From Thermomicrobiales bacterium (lineage in GTDB: Bacteria; Chloroflexota; Chloroflexia; Thermomicrobiales; UBA6265): a stretch of DNA of 64,000 nt. The notes below the pieces were generated by a model that did not search any database, was not told the DNA's origin, and saw nothing but the letters and a program-made list of their open reading frames with translations. Below, one piece after another: positions 9,715 through 19,387 of the stretch. The stretch covers positions 372,001-436,000 of the forward strand of contig JAUJOZ010000001.1 of the NCBI GenBank assembly GCA_030447415.1, given 5' to 3'. The position numbers were made by a program, and so were the translations under genes. The stretch's first letter is position 1; each line of letters opens with the position of its first letter.

Positions 9715-10394
9715 GGGCCAGGTCCTCGCCCCAAGCTCCGTCCGCGCGGCTGCCTCTTAAACACAGAGCTGGCCCGACGTGGCAGGAAAAGCTCCCGTAA
9801 GGGGCCACACCATCGATCTCCAGGCGCATCGAGGTCGGGTGGCACGCCCTCTCCGCCCGGCGCCAATAACGAAATCAAGGGACGATTCAGCTGGTGCCTG
9901 GACCGGCATGCCACCGACGATAACGAAGGACCCCCGCGGAGCAGACCCAGCCGCACCGGCACAATGCGACGGCGACGCATTCTACCTTGGCGTCGACTCC
10001 CGCACCGCACCACTTGTCACCGTCACGGCTCGGGGCGCATGCCGTGTCCCTTCCGCGATCCCGTCCGCGCCTGAGCCCCAAGAGGCCTTCCATGCCCGGA
10101 GGTGTTTCCGATTCCGGAGCTTCTCCGCGAAACCAGCTCTCGGGGGGCGTTGGCGCCGACACCGGGCGGCGGCGGAACGGCCTCCCCGCCGACATGACAA
10201 GTCGGGGCAAGTCCGCGTCCCCTGAGGAACGCCATAACCTCATGCGGCAGCGATGTTGAAGCGTGGCGATCACTAATCGGACGGCCGTAGCGGTGGTGCC
10301 TCGGCCGGATCCCCGCCCGTGCTTCAGCCTGGTGGCGCTCAACCCAAACGCGAACGCATGCTGCGGCGCCATCGATCGGTATCGACTCCGCCCA
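9715..10394. other. Long intergenic region, no gene recognised
   Basis: A 680-base stretch between two minus-strand genes. All six frames give only compositional open frames with no recognisable family, and I find no transposon end, tRNA or strong hairpin. The upstream signals of the M20 gene should be at its left side. It may be eroded former coding sequence. Confidence 0.45.
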
Positions 10395-11180
10395 TCAGCG
10401 CGGCTGGAAACCGCCGTCCACGTTGATCGTTTGCCCCGTGATGTAGGCCGCGTCCGGCGAGGCGAGGAAGCTGACGAGGCCGGCGATGTCCTCGGCCACG
10501 CCATGCCGGCCGAGCGGGATGCTCAGCCGCACCTCGTCGCGGAGCTCCTCGAACGTCCGCCGCTCGATCGCCGCCCGCCGGGCCAGTGCGGTCCAGTGCA
10601 TCTCGGTCGCCATGTGCCCCGGACTGATGCAGTTGGCGCGGATGCCGAACGGTCCCAGCTCCCACGCGAGCGCCTGCGTCAGCGCGACGACCCCCGCCTT
10701 CGCCGCGCCGTAGGCGCCGCTGCGGGCCGGCGTGTCCCGCCCGAAAATCGAGCCGACGGTGACGAGGAGGCCGGCGCGCCGCGGGATCATCACACGCGCC
10801 GCCGCGCGGCAGCAGAAGAAGACTCCTTCCAGGTTGACCGCGATCAGGCGGCGGAAGGCGTCGTTATCCATCTCGACGATCGGTCCCCCGCCGCCGATCC
10901 CCGCGTTGGCGACGAGGATGTCGAGCCGCCCGTGGCGCGTGACCGTCCCAGCCACAAGCCGGTCGACCGCCGCCGAGTCGGCTACGTCGCAGACCTCGCC
11001 GGTTGCCCCACCGATCTCGTCCGCGCTGGCATGGACAGCCTCGTCGACATCGGCCAGGACGACGCGGGCCCCATCGTCAACCAGACGCCGGGCGACGCCG
11101 AGCCCGAGCCCCCGCGCCGCGCCGGTGACGATCGCCACCTGCCCGTCGAGCCGCCGGTGATGTTCCCCTCCCCGCCCCAA
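10395..11180 (-). CDS. SDR family oxidoreductase, TTG start
   Basis: A 261-residue short-chain dehydrogenase/reductase with the TGAARGLG cofactor loop, LVANAGIG, the catalytic serine in VGSIFG, an unusual but functional YGAAK in place of YxASK, and a C-terminal VDGG. The only start that gives the full Rossmann fold is TTG at 11180, four bases after the stop of the deacetylase gene, so the two are probably co-transcribed and coupled. No ATG or GTG lies in a suitable position. A role in carbohydrate metabolism together with the deacetylase is possible but is only inferred from adjacency. Confidence 0.83.
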   Translation of the reverse strand: MGRGGEHHRRLDGQVAIVTGAARGLGLGVARRLVDDGARVVLADVDEAVHASADEIGGATGEVCDVADSAAVDRLVAGTVTRHGRLDILVANAGIGGGGPIVEMDNDAFRRLIAVNLEGVFFCCRAAARVMIPRRAGLLVTVGSIFGRDTPARSGAYGAAKAGVVALTQALAWELGPFGIRANCISPGHMATEMHWTALARRAAIERRTFEELRDEVRLSIPLGRHGVAEDIAGLVSFLASPDAAYITGQTINVDGGFQPR

Positions 11181-11184
11181 GAGC

Positions 11185-12039
11185 TCAGGTCCCCGGGCGG
11201 GATTGGGCGCGGAACTCGTCCGCCGCCTGGGCCAGCGTCGCGAAGCGGACGCCCGCGTGCTCGGCGAAGTAGGCGACGAGCCGCTCCAGCATCAGCATGC
11301 GGTGGCCCCGGCCGATCACCTCCGGGTGCATCGTCAGGGTGAACACCCCACCGTCCATCTCGCGGTACATGAAGTCGAACTCGTCCCGCCAGATCTCTTC
11401 CACCTTCGAGGCCGCGGAGAGCCCCGGGCTGATCCGGTTGGCCAGCCGCACGTACTCGAAGTGCGGGAAGTCGTCGAGCAGCCAACTCACCGGCAGCTCC
11501 ACCAGATCGACCTCCCGGCCGAACAGGTACGGTCCGTCCGGCTGGGCGACGTCGCCGACCCGGCACCAGTGGGGCTCGAAGTCCTTCCCCATCAGCGAGC
11601 TCTCGTAGCGAAAACCAGCGTCGAGCAGCAGCTCGATCGTATGGGGGCTGTTGTCCCAGGCCGGGGAGCGGTAGCCGACCGGGCGCACCGCCGCGGCGCG
11701 GTCGAGTGCCTCCAGCCCCCGCTGCAGCACTTGGCGCTCCCGTTCCCGCGATTCGAGCGCGACCGGGTTCTCGTGCAAGTAGCCGTGGTGCCCGATCTCG
11801 TGACCGGCCGCGGCGATCGCCCGGACGGTGTCCGGGTAGGTGTCGGCCGTGTGCCCGGGCACGAAAAAGGTCGCGGCGACACTGCTCCGATCGAGCAGGC
11901 GAAGGATCCGCTCCACCCCGACGACCGCAAACTCCCCCCGGGAGATCATGCTCGGCGAGGTCGCGCCGTACGGCCCGATCCACAGCGAGATCGCGTCGAA
12001 GTCGAACGTGAGGCAGACGGTCGCGCGATGCGAGGACAT
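11185..12039 (-). CDS. Polysaccharide deacetylase family protein (PuuE/NodB-like)
   Basis: A 284-residue carbohydrate-esterase-4-type deacetylase. It shows the N-terminal catalytic aspartate motif CLTFDFDA, the metal-binding IGHHGYLHE, and the GYRSPAWDNSPH motif seen in the PuuE/allantoinase-like subgroup. These enzymes remove acetyl groups from N-acetyl sugars or act on ureides. There is no signal peptide, which fits the cytosolic PuuE-like group better than a cell-wall deacetylase. ATG 12039 is preferred over the upstream GTG/ATG frame because AAGGGTGAG lies directly before it. It leads a two-gene unit with the SDR downstream. Confidence 0.85.
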   Translation of the reverse strand: MSSHRATVCLTFDFDAISLWIGPYGATSPSMISRGEFAVVGVERILRLLDRSSVAATFFVPGHTADTYPDTVRAIAAAGHEIGHHGYLHENPVALESRERERQVLQRGLEALDRAAAVRPVGYRSPAWDNSPHTIELLLDAGFRYESSLMGKDFEPHWCRVGDVAQPDGPYLFGREVDLVELPVSWLLDDFPHFEYVRLANRISPGLSAASKVEEIWRDEFDFMYREMDGGVFTLTMHPEVIGRGHRMLMLERLVAYFAEHAGVRFATLAQAADEFRAQSRPGT

Positions 12040-12365
12040 GCTCACCCTTCCCGGGCATTCGCCCATGGTCTCGGGCTCCCGATCGCCGGCCACCCTCGGC
12101 GGAACTCGATTGGGGCGCCCTCACCCTCTCCGTCACACCGTCAACCGAGGGCAGGGTTCCGATGTTACCCGCCTCCTCCGGCCAACACCACCGTGTCTAG
12201 CCAATCAACAGCGCCTTGCCCACCGATTACGCTCACCGCACCGGCCCTAACCCTGACCGACCACCCCGTTTTCAGGTCCAGAGGGGTCGATGGGTTGAGC
12301 GCAGCGTCAACGATGCCACACCGGTTGCGCGCTTGGTCTGTTCCGCACACGGGAGTCGTGTGGCA

Positions 12366-12429
12366 CTTGCCGTCTCGCCGACTTGCCGACTTGCCGACTT
12401 GCCGTCTCGCCGACTTGCCGCCTCCCCGT
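12366..12429. repeat. Eight-unit, 8-bp tandem repeat
   Basis: Eight consecutive 8-bp units of the form CTTGCCGA or close variants (CTTGCCGT, CTCGCCGA, CTTGCCGC, CTCCCCGT). It lies in non-coding sequence 180 bases upstream of dxs. The pattern is typical of slippage-prone minisatellites and is too short in period, with no spacers, to be a CRISPR array. No function is evident. Confidence 0.8.
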
Positions 12430-12517
12430 TACCCCAGTAGCCCGCGCACGCGTTCAAGATGACGGCAGGTCCCCACCGATTGACGCCGTGGCTACCCGCT
12501 TGCTACCGTTCGACTCT

Positions 12518-12539
12518 GGGGCGCCACATGTGGCGCCCC
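12518..12539. promoter_or_regulatory. Perfect 22-bp palindrome upstream of dxs
   Basis: The sequence from 12518 to 12539 is an exact palindrome (half-site GGGGCGCCACA, centre between 12528 and 12529). It lies 70 bases before the dxs start and about 35 bases after a TTGACG that could be a -35 element, so it falls where a repressor operator or a 5'-UTR hairpin would sit. The regulator is unknown. Confidence 0.5.
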
Positions 12540-12609
12540 GTCCGCGCCGGCGCCGCCGGCTCACCGGCCGCCGGGCCGAGCGCGACCCCCGGCCCGATGA
12601 GGCGCATCC

Positions 12610-14607
12610 ATGGGCTCCCGATCCGGCTCGACCTCCGGTGCCAAGGCCGCCGCTGCCGACGCGACCGTTACCCCGTACCGACTCCTCGACCAGATCGACT
12701 CCCCCTCCGACCTTAAGGGTCGCTCCGCCGCCGAGCTGCAACGGCTCGCCGCCGAGATCCGGGAGGAGCTGGTCCGCGTCGTCACGCACAACGGCGGCCA
12801 CCTCGGCGCCAGCCTCGGTACCGTCGAGCTGACCCTGGCCCTCCACGCGGTCTTCGACTCGCCCCGCGACAAGCTCGTCTGGGACGTCGGCCACCAGGCC
12901 TACGTCCACAAGCTCCTCACCGGCCGTCGCGACCGCTTCCACACCATCCGCCAGGAGGGCGGCCTCTCCGGCTTCCTCTCGCGCGACGAGAGCGAGCACG
13001 ACGCCTTCGGCGCCGGCCACGCCTCCACCTCCATCTCCGCCGCCCTCGGCATGGCTGTCGCCATGCAGCGGACCGGCGACCCCGGTCGCGTCGCCGCCAT
13101 CATCGGCGACGGCGCCCTCACCGGCGGCATGGCCTTCGAGGCGCTCAACAACGCCGGCACCTTGAGCGTGCCGCTCCTCGTCGTCCTCAATGACAACGAG
13201 ATGTCGATCTCGCCGAACGTCGGCGCCCTTTCCAAGTACCTCGACCGCGTCCGCACCGACCGCCGCTATCATCGGGCCAAGGACGAGCTGGCCCGCATGG
13301 CCGAGAAGCTGCCCCAGGGCGAGCTGCTGGTCGAGCTCGGCAAGCGGATGAAGGACTCCGTCAAGGAGTTCGTCTACCACGCCATGATCTGGGAGGAGCT
13401 CGGCTTCACCTACATCGGCCCCGTCGACGGCCACGACCTGCGCGCCGTGGTCGAGGCCCTGCGCCAGGCCCGCAACGTCGACGGACCCGTCTTCCTCCAC
13501 GTCGTCACGCAGAAGGGGAAGGGCCACGCCGCGGCCGAGGCCGACCTTGAGCGTGGCCACGCCGTCTCCGCTCCGGTCAAGCCCCTGGTCGCCGGCGCCC
13601 CGCCCACCCCGCCCAAGTACCAGGACGTCTTCGCTCGCACCCTGATCGAGCTGGCCGCCGACGACGACCGCGTCGTCGCCATCACCGCCGCGATGCCGAC
13701 CGGCACCTCGCTCAACAAGTTCGCCGCCATCTACCCTGATCGCTTGTTCGATGTCGGCATTGCCGAGCAGCACGGCGTGACCTTCGCCGCCGGCCTGGCG
13801 ACCCAGGGCCTGCGCCCCGTCGCCGCCATCTACTCAACCTTCCTCCAGCGGGCGTACGACCAGATCGTCCACGACGTCTGCCTGCAGGGTCTCCCGGTCG
13901 TCTTCGCGCTCGACCGCGCCGGGTTCGCCGGCGACGACGGCCGCACCCACCACGGCATCTTCGACCTGACCTACCTGCGCTGCCTCCCGAACCTGACCCT
14001 GATGGCGCCGAAGGACGAGAACGAGCTGCGCCACATGCTCAAGACGGCGATCGACCACACCGCCGGTCCGATCGCCGTCCGCTACCCCCGCGGCGCCGGC
14101 GTCGGCGTCGCCACCGACGAGCCGCTGCATGCCCTCCCCATCGGCCGCGCCGAGTTGCTGCGCGAAGGAATGGACATTGCCATCCTCGCCGTCGGCACAA
14201 TGGTCCTGCCCGCCGAGCGCGCGGCCGATGCGCTCGCCGCCGAGGGGATCGACGCCGCGGTCGTCAACGCCCGCTTCGTGAAGCCACTCGATGAGCGCCT
14301 CGTCCTCGACCTCGCCCGCCGCTGCGGTGCGGTCGTCACGGTCGAGGAGAACGTGACCGCGGGTGGCTTCGGCGCCGGGGTTCTGGAAACGCTGGCGCAG
14401 GCCGGGGTCGTCGTCCCGACCCGTGTCCTCGGTGTCCCCGATCGGGTCTTCGAGCAGGCGTCACAGGCCCGGCTCCGGGAGATGGCGGGCCTCACCCCGG
14501 ATGGCATCGCCGCCGCCGCCCGCGCCGCCGTCACCGCCAAGTCCGGCCAGGCTCTGGCCGGGGCGTCGGCTCGCGAGCGTCCCGCGCTCGCGAGGCTGGC
14601 CGACTGA
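12610..14607 (+). CDS. dxs: 1-deoxy-D-xylulose-5-phosphate synthase
   Basis: A 665-residue thiamine-diphosphate enzyme. It condenses pyruvate with glyceraldehyde-3-phosphate to form DXP, the first step of the MEP isoprenoid pathway, also feeding thiamine and pyridoxal. Three domains are clear: the N-terminal ThDP domain with VWDVGHQAYVHK, GDGALTGGMAFEALNNAG (ThDP/Mg binding) and DNEMSISPNVG; a pyrimidine-binding domain with FDVGIAEQHGVTFAAGLA; and a C-terminal transketolase-type domain with VTVEENVTAGGFG. About 20 extra Ser/Ala-rich residues precede the conserved core, so a later start is possible, but ATG 12610 has a GAGG site nine bases upstream. It is followed 150 bases later by rsmG. Confidence 0.95.
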   Translation: MGSRSGSTSGAKAAAADATVTPYRLLDQIDSPSDLKGRSAAELQRLAAEIREELVRVVTHNGGHLGASLGTVELTLALHAVFDSPRDKLVWDVGHQAYVHKLLTGRRDRFHTIRQEGGLSGFLSRDESEHDAFGAGHASTSISAALGMAVAMQRTGDPGRVAAIIGDGALTGGMAFEALNNAGTLSVPLLVVLNDNEMSISPNVGALSKYLDRVRTDRRYHRAKDELARMAEKLPQGELLVELGKRMKDSVKEFVYHAMIWEELGFTYIGPVDGHDLRAVVEALRQARNVDGPVFLHVVTQKGKGHAAAEADLERGHAVSAPVKPLVAGAPPTPPKYQDVFARTLIELAADDDRVVAITAAMPTGTSLNKFAAIYPDRLFDVGIAEQHGVTFAAGLATQGLRPVAAIYSTFLQRAYDQIVHDVCLQGLPVVFALDRAGFAGDDGRTHHGIFDLTYLRCLPNLTLMAPKDENELRHMLKTAIDHTAGPIAVRYPRGAGVGVATDEPLHALPIGRAELLREGMDIAILAVGTMVLPAERAADALAAEGIDAAVVNARFVKPLDERLVLDLARRCGAVVTVEENVTAGGFGAGVLETLAQAGVVVPTRVLGVPDRVFEQASQARLREMAGLTPDGIAAAARAAVTAKSGQALAGASARERPALARLAD

Positions 14608-14759
14608 CGCGGGGTCGACGAGGCTTCCGGGAGGTTTACGCGGGGCGGGTCACGAACCGGCCTCGTTCGCCCAGCGTCTGTGCCGGAGGATGGAAACCGG
14701 GTGACCGAGAGCGCGCACCGACGCGAAGCGACAACGGTTCCCCACCAGGGGCAAGCGCC

Positions 14760-15545
14760 GTGACGGCGCCAGGGCCCCTAGCAACCCAGCCTGCACCCGT
14801 GACCTTTGCCAAGGCCGCCGCCCGGGCCGGTGTCGCCCTCGACGCCGGCCAGCTCGACCGCTTCGCCCGCTACCGCGACCTCCTCCTCGACCACAACACC
14901 CGCGTCAACCTGACCGCCATCACCGACCCGGCCGCGGTCGAGCGCCGCCTCTTCCTCGACGCCCTGAGCATGGTTCCGGCCATTGACGCCTACGCAAGGC
15001 TCGTCGCCGCCGACGTCGTCTTCGCCACGACCCTGCGCCTGGTCGATGTCGGCAGCGGCGCCGGCTTTCCCGGCCTGCCGCTCAAGATCGCCCGTCCGGA
15101 GTTGGACGTCACCCTGATCGAAGCGACCGGCAAGAAGGCCTCCTTCCTCACCCGGGTCACCGCTGAGTTGGGCCTGGACGGTGCGACGGTCATCCACGGC
15201 CGGGCCGAGGAGATCGCCCACGACACCGCCCACCGTGCTACCTACGACCTCGCGACCGCCCGCGCCGTCGCCTCGCTTCCGGCGCTGCTCGAGCTGTGCA
15301 TGCCCCTGCTGCGGGAAGGTGGACGCGCGCTCTTCCCCAAGGGAACCGACCTTGCGGAGGAACTCGCGGCAGGCCGTCGCGCCGCGCCCCTCGTCGGCGC
15401 CCGCATCATCGCCGCCGACCGCTTGCCCGACGCCGAGACACGGCTCGTCGTCGCCGATAAGACCGGCCCGACCCCGAAGCGCTACCCGCGCCGCGCCGGC
15501 ATCCCCGCCCGGGAACCGCTCGGAAAGGGGAACGCAGCATCATGA
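14760..15545 (+). CDS. rsmG: 16S rRNA (guanine-527-N7)-methyltransferase
   Basis: A 261-residue SAM-dependent methyltransferase acting on G527 of 16S rRNA. The key motifs are NLTAITD near the N-terminus and the SAM loop DVGSGAGFPGLPLKI, followed by LIEATGKKASFL, and a KGT motif (FPKGTDL) towards the end, all in the order expected of RsmG/GidB. GTG 14760 is the start. Family members are usually 210-250 residues, so the extension here is slight. The stop overlaps the next gene's ATG by four bases, so the DUF402 gene is probably translated from the same message. Confidence 0.93.
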   Translation: MTAPGPLATQPAPVTFAKAAARAGVALDAGQLDRFARYRDLLLDHNTRVNLTAITDPAAVERRLFLDALSMVPAIDAYARLVAADVVFATTLRLVDVGSGAGFPGLPLKIARPELDVTLIEATGKKASFLTRVTAELGLDGATVIHGRAEEIAHDTAHRATYDLATARAVASLPALLELCMPLLREGGRALFPKGTDLAEELAAGRRAAPLVGARIIAADRLPDAETRLVVADKTGPTPKRYPRRAGIPAREPLGKGNAAS

Positions 15546-16141
15546 GCCAGGACCCTCGCCAGACGCAGCGCTCGGGCCCACGCATCTTCTACCGCAAGGA
15601 GAAGCTGCGCGGCGCCTGCTGGGAATACCAAATCGCGGGCGGCTGGATCGCCGTGCCGCGGCCGGAGGGCGGCGAGCGCCGCCTCCTCCATCACCGCTTC
15701 CAGTTCTATAAGCCGCGGGAGGTCGAGGTCCGCACCCCGACGGGCGTCGAGCGCCTAGAGCGGACCGGGGCCGAGCAATGGTTCTTCCCCGACCGCTGGT
15801 TCTCGTTGCTGCGCTTCACCACCGACGACGACCGGACCGTCGGTTACTACGTCAACTTCTCGCTGCCCCTGGCCGAGCTGCGGGAGAACTACTATCGCGA
15901 CCTCGATCTCGAGCTTGACCTCTGGCTCGACCCGGACGGCACCGCCACCGTGCTCGACCGTGACGAGTTCGACGCCGAGGTGGCGCTGGAGCGGATGCGT
16001 CCCGATTGGGCTGTCGCCGTTGACCAGGCCTGCGCCGCCGTTGCCGTCGCCGCCGCCGCAAGCGTCGCCGAGCACGGCCCCAACCTCGACCACTGGCGCG
16101 ATCCTGAGCATGGCCTTCCCCGCTTCATCCTACGGGCATAG
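15542..16141 (+). CDS. DUF402 domain-containing protein
   Basis: A 199-residue protein with the DUF402 core (WFFPDRWFSLLRF, then GYYVNFSLPL and LDLELDLWLDPDG, followed by the acidic DRDEFDAE stretch). Related proteins include nucleoside di/triphosphate phosphatases that bind metal through these acidic residues (Ntdp/YgaC type) and FomD-like proteins; activity here is not proven. Four-base overlap with rsmG implies translational coupling. The C-terminal 40 residues form an Ala-rich helix. No signal peptide; cytosolic. Confidence 0.85.
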   Translation: MSQDPRQTQRSGPRIFYRKEKLRGACWEYQIAGGWIAVPRPEGGERRLLHHRFQFYKPREVEVRTPTGVERLERTGAEQWFFPDRWFSLLRFTTDDDRTVGYYVNFSLPLAELRENYYRDLDLELDLWLDPDGTATVLDRDEFDAEVALERMRPDWAVAVDQACAAVAVAAAASVAEHGPNLDHWRDPEHGLPRFILRA

Positions 16142-16592
16142 GCGGAGGCTGGATCGCGCGTTCGATCCCTGAAGCGAGATTTGGGATCAGCACGCCCATC
16201 CACGTGCACAGTCGATTAGCCGTACCAACGCGACCCAGCGAGTCGCCTCTGATTGAGCTTGAGGCGACTGGCCGAACCGACGTTCGGCGCCCGTTTCCGA
16301 ACCGTCCCAAGCGGCTCGACAACCCTCGCGGACCAGGTCAGCTCGTAGGTCGCTCAAGCGTTCCTGCGGGAGCCGAACATGTCCCTGGCCCGAGACGTCC
16401 TTCGTTCTGCTTGGGACGCGTCGACAAACCCGGTGGCCTCCAAGTAGCGGTCCCCTTGAGCGGGCCCACGCATGGGCTTCAGGCGGCAGCCGCGGGGCCA
16501 TGATCTGGCGCAACGGAAGCCGATGTGCGCCAGCGAGTCGACCGCCGCCCACATCCTCGCCAGCTGTCTCGGCTGAGGGGGATGCGCTTCTC
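16142..16592. other. Intergenic region between convergent genes
   Basis: A 450-base spacer between the DUF402 gene and the convergent M23 gene. I see no gene, RNA or transposon end. A GTTCGATCC string at about 16160 recalls a tRNA T-loop, but no acceptor or anticodon arms can be built around it. Confidence 0.5.
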
Positions 16593-18123
16593 CTATCGCA
16601 TGCCGTCGCCTTCGTCGACAGTCATCTCGGCCGCGGCGCGCTCGCTGGCGGCTTTGAGGACGGCGATCAAGAAGCTCTGGCGCGGGTCGACGGCCCGGTA
16701 GCCGCCACCCAGCTGCAGCTCCCGCGCCTCCAGGTGCAGGTGATCGCCGTTCTCGCCGCCGGACAGGCCGACGAACTGGCCGACCTCGACCCGCTGCCCG
16801 GCCTCGACCGCGATCAGGCCCATGTGCCCGAGGATCACCTGGTCGCCGTCGTCCGTCTCGATCATCAGCTGGCCGACGCCGGGGCGGCCGTTCCCGTAGA
16901 AGGTGAAGTAGGGCACACCGCCGGCGATCTTGACAGTGCCGCTCACCGGCGAGTAGAGCCAGGTGCCGGCGGGCATCCCGATGTCGAGACCTGGATGCTC
17001 GTAGCCGTCGAGGCCATAGGCGGCGCCGTAGGCGTACCAGGCATGGTGGAGGATGGAAAAGAGCGTGTGGCCGAACTCCTGGGTGACCGGGAACTCCTCG
17101 TAGCGCCAGATGGCGGCGAGGCCATCGAGCGGGCCGCCGTCGGTGACCAGGACGAAGGCGCTCGGGGGCGGCCACGGGAGTTGCAAGGCCGGGCGAGGAC
17201 TCGCCGCCACCTCGGCGCTGGCGGGGACGCCGTCGGCAACACGTGTAGCCCCGCTTGCAGCGCCGACCACGTCGGGATGCTGGCTGGGAATGGGAGTGGG
17301 CGCCGCGGACGGGGCCGTGGAGGGCACTGCGGACGGTGACGGGTCGGTCGCCGGCGCAGCCGCCGAGGTCGTCGGGGCATCCGCGGCCGCTGCGGTTGTG
17401 GTCTCGGCCACCGCACCCGTTGTGCTCCCGGTCGCCGTCGGTCCCTCGGTCGGCGTGCTCGTCCCTTCGGTTGTTGTGGGGGCGGTGGCGGTCGGTGCGG
17501 GGGGCGGATTGACCGTGACCGTGAAGGTGACAGCCTCCGCGGCGTTGCCGGCGACATCGCGCGCCGAGCAGCTCACCTTGGTCGGACCGACGGGGAAGAG
17601 GACGCCGGGCAGGGGGTGCAGTCGACGAGGATGGGGGGTCGACGTTGTCCTTCGCCGGTGGAACTGGGTAGAAGACCGTCACCCCCGAGGCGTCAACGGC
17701 CTCCACGGCAACACTGTCCGGCTGGGCGATCACCGGCGACGTCTGGTCGGTGACCGTGACCGAGAAGGAGACACTCACCCGGTTACCGGCCGCGTCCGCG
17801 GCGGCGCAGGCGACCACGGTCTGGCCGAGCGGGAAGAGGGCTCCGGACGTGGGGGCGCAGGCGACGGGGAGCGGGCCATCGCGCTCGTCGAGCGCACCCG
17901 GCACCGGGTACGAGACCCGCGCGCCGAAGGCGTCGACGGCGGCCGCTTCGACAGGGAGCGGCTGGGCGATCACCGGTGGCACGATATCGACCGGCGACGC
18001 CGCGTCGGTCGGCGTCGCCGGCACGACCTGGGCCAGCGCCGTGGAGGCCGCCGGGGAGCTGAGGGCGAGGAGCCCCACAACGGCGAGCAGGAGCCCAAAC
18101 TTGGATCGGGGCCGATGCGTCAT
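16593..18123 (-). pseudogene. Secreted M23 endopeptidase with two HYR domains, frame broken in C-runs
   Basis: The N-terminal half starts at ATG 18123 with a clear signal peptide (hydrophobic core then ALAQ), followed by a HYR-type Ig-like domain and the start of a second one. The second HYR domain continues in another frame (VSCSARDVAGN), then comes a long Thr/Ala/Pro linker and an M23 peptidase domain with HPGLDIGMPAG, LGHMGLI and GDHLHLEAR, the zinc ligands of LytM/lysostaphin-type peptidoglycan hydrolases. Restoring one C in each of two C-runs (at about 17622 and 17635 on the plus strand) gives one uninterrupted protein that aligns well with the first HYR repeat. It may be intact in the cell. 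The enzyme would cleave cell-wall peptide bridges outside the membrane. Confidence 0.78.
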
Positions 18124-18326
18124 CGCGGGTGTGTCTCCCAAACTTCTCCCGATAGCGCGGTTGCGGCGATTAACCCCCTTCTCGGTCGCGCGGGGGGAAC
18201 GTAGCACGTGGGGGCCAGCTCGTGGGCCTCACGGTAGGCGGATGGATGAGGGAGAGGCATCCCTCAAATGGGGGAATTCTTGCCTCCCCCGAACGAGGAT
18301 TCGTCAACCGCGTTGGCAGGCACGCC

Positions 18327-19199
18327 CTATGCGTCCGCCCCGACGAAGATGTTGCCGTAATCGGGGACGGTAGTCAGCAGGCTCTCCCACGTGGCCGTGT
18401 CCACCTCCCGGTAACGCTCAGCGGCGGCGACGATCTTCGGGAAGACGGACAGGTCGCCCGAGGAGCAGATGGTCGTCACCGGCTGGTTGAGCGCCCAGGC
18501 CACCGCGCGGTCGATGTCAGCTTGCTCCGTGAACGGGATGTACCAGGTGTTGAGCGTCGCCCGCGAGCGGTCGGGCCACGGCGCCTTGGCCGTGGCCTTG
18601 AGGACGTGGATGCCGACATCGTTCGCGGCGCAGAGCGCCAGGAGATCCTCCCAGTCGCGGCGAAAGTCGGGTATGGCGTGGAGGAGCGGGTTGACGGCGA
18701 CCATGACGGTCGAGAAGTCGAACCGACGCAGCGCCTCGGCGTGCGTCGCGGGCGCTTCCAGCCCGTGGCCGGTGATCCCGACGTGGCCCACCAACCCCGC
18801 GTCACGCGCCTCCAGGATCACCTCGAATGAGCCGCCCGGAGCGAAGCACGCCTCCAGGTCGGCGCGTGTGCCGACGGCGTGAAGCTGATAGAGATCGAAG
18901 CGGTCGCGGCCGAGTCGCTCAAGCGTGCGGTGCAGCTCAGCGCGCGCGGCGTCGCGACCCCGCTCGTTCGTCTTGCAGCCGATGAACAGGTCCGGCTGGG
19001 GGTGGCGCTTCAGGTACGAGCCGAGGCGCAGCTCCGCCTCGGCGTAGCTCGGCGCGACGTCGAAGTGGTTGATCCCGTGCGCCAGGGCGTACTCGATCGC
19101 ACGGTCCGCCTCGTCCTGCCCGACGTTGCCGATGGCGTACGTTCCGAACGCGACGACGCTGCTCTCGTGTCCCGTCTTCCCCAGCCGCCGCGTTTCCAT
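18327..19199 (-). CDS. Aldo/keto reductase family protein
   Basis: A 290-residue NADPH-dependent oxidoreductase of the aldo/keto reductase superfamily. The start at ATG 19199 is fixed by AAGGAG nine bases upstream and by the standard METRRLGKTG N-terminus. FDVAPSYAEAELRLG carries the catalytic aspartate and tyrosine, and the lysine lies in IGCKTNERG, with the LYQLHAV motif after it. The C-terminal half departs from typical AKRs but keeps the CSSGDLSVF loop region. It acts on aldehydes or ketones in the cytosol; the physiological substrate is unknown. It stands alone. Confidence 0.87.
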   Translation of the reverse strand: METRRLGKTGHESSVVAFGTYAIGNVGQDEADRAIEYALAHGINHFDVAPSYAEAELRLGSYLKRHPQPDLFIGCKTNERGRDAARAELHRTLERLGRDRFDLYQLHAVGTRADLEACFAPGGSFEVILEARDAGLVGHVGITGHGLEAPATHAEALRRFDFSTVMVAVNPLLHAIPDFRRDWEDLLALCAANDVGIHVLKATAKAPWPDRSRATLNTWYIPFTEQADIDRAVAWALNQPVTTICSSGDLSVFPKIVAAAERYREVDTATWESLLTTVPDYGNIFVGADA

Positions 19200-19387
19200 C
19201 GCCCCACTCCTTGCCCATCGGTGCCGTACTCCCCGGTCACGAGCCGGACAGCCAGGATAGCACCGTGGTAGGTGGGCGGCAGACGGAAGGAACGATGGGA
19301 GGCGCGAGGCATGCCTCGCCCGGTTGTACGCCGATGCGGGGGTGGGGACGAGAGCAGTCCCCACTGAACCGTTCTCGGCCCTGGCCC

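Larger units (their letters stand above)
12040..12609. promoter_or_regulatory. Divergent region between deacetylase gene and dxs
   Basis: This 570-base spacer lies between two divergent genes. It contains an 8-bp tandem repeat (12366-12429), a possible -35 element TTGACG at 12480-12485, and a perfect 22-bp palindrome (12518-12539), each listed separately. No gene is supported here. Confidence 0.5.

Noticed and set aside
9887..10504. Minus-strand 205-codon frame in the long spacer
   Set aside because: No conserved motif, no ribosome site and shadow-like composition.
12366..12429. CRISPR-like array
   Set aside because: The period is only 8 bp with no spacers; it is a simple tandem repeat.
12454..13773. 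Long antisense frames over dxs
   Set aside because: They mirror the codon bias of dxs, show no family features and lack ribosome sites.
16150..16175. tRNA-like T-loop string GTTCGATCC
   Set aside because: No acceptor stem, D-arm or anticodon arm can be built around it.
16354..17600. Continuation of the 617-codon minus frame as a real protein
   Set aside because: After about 17640 the frame turns into Arg/Pro-rich shadow sequence while the M23 domain is clearly in another frame.
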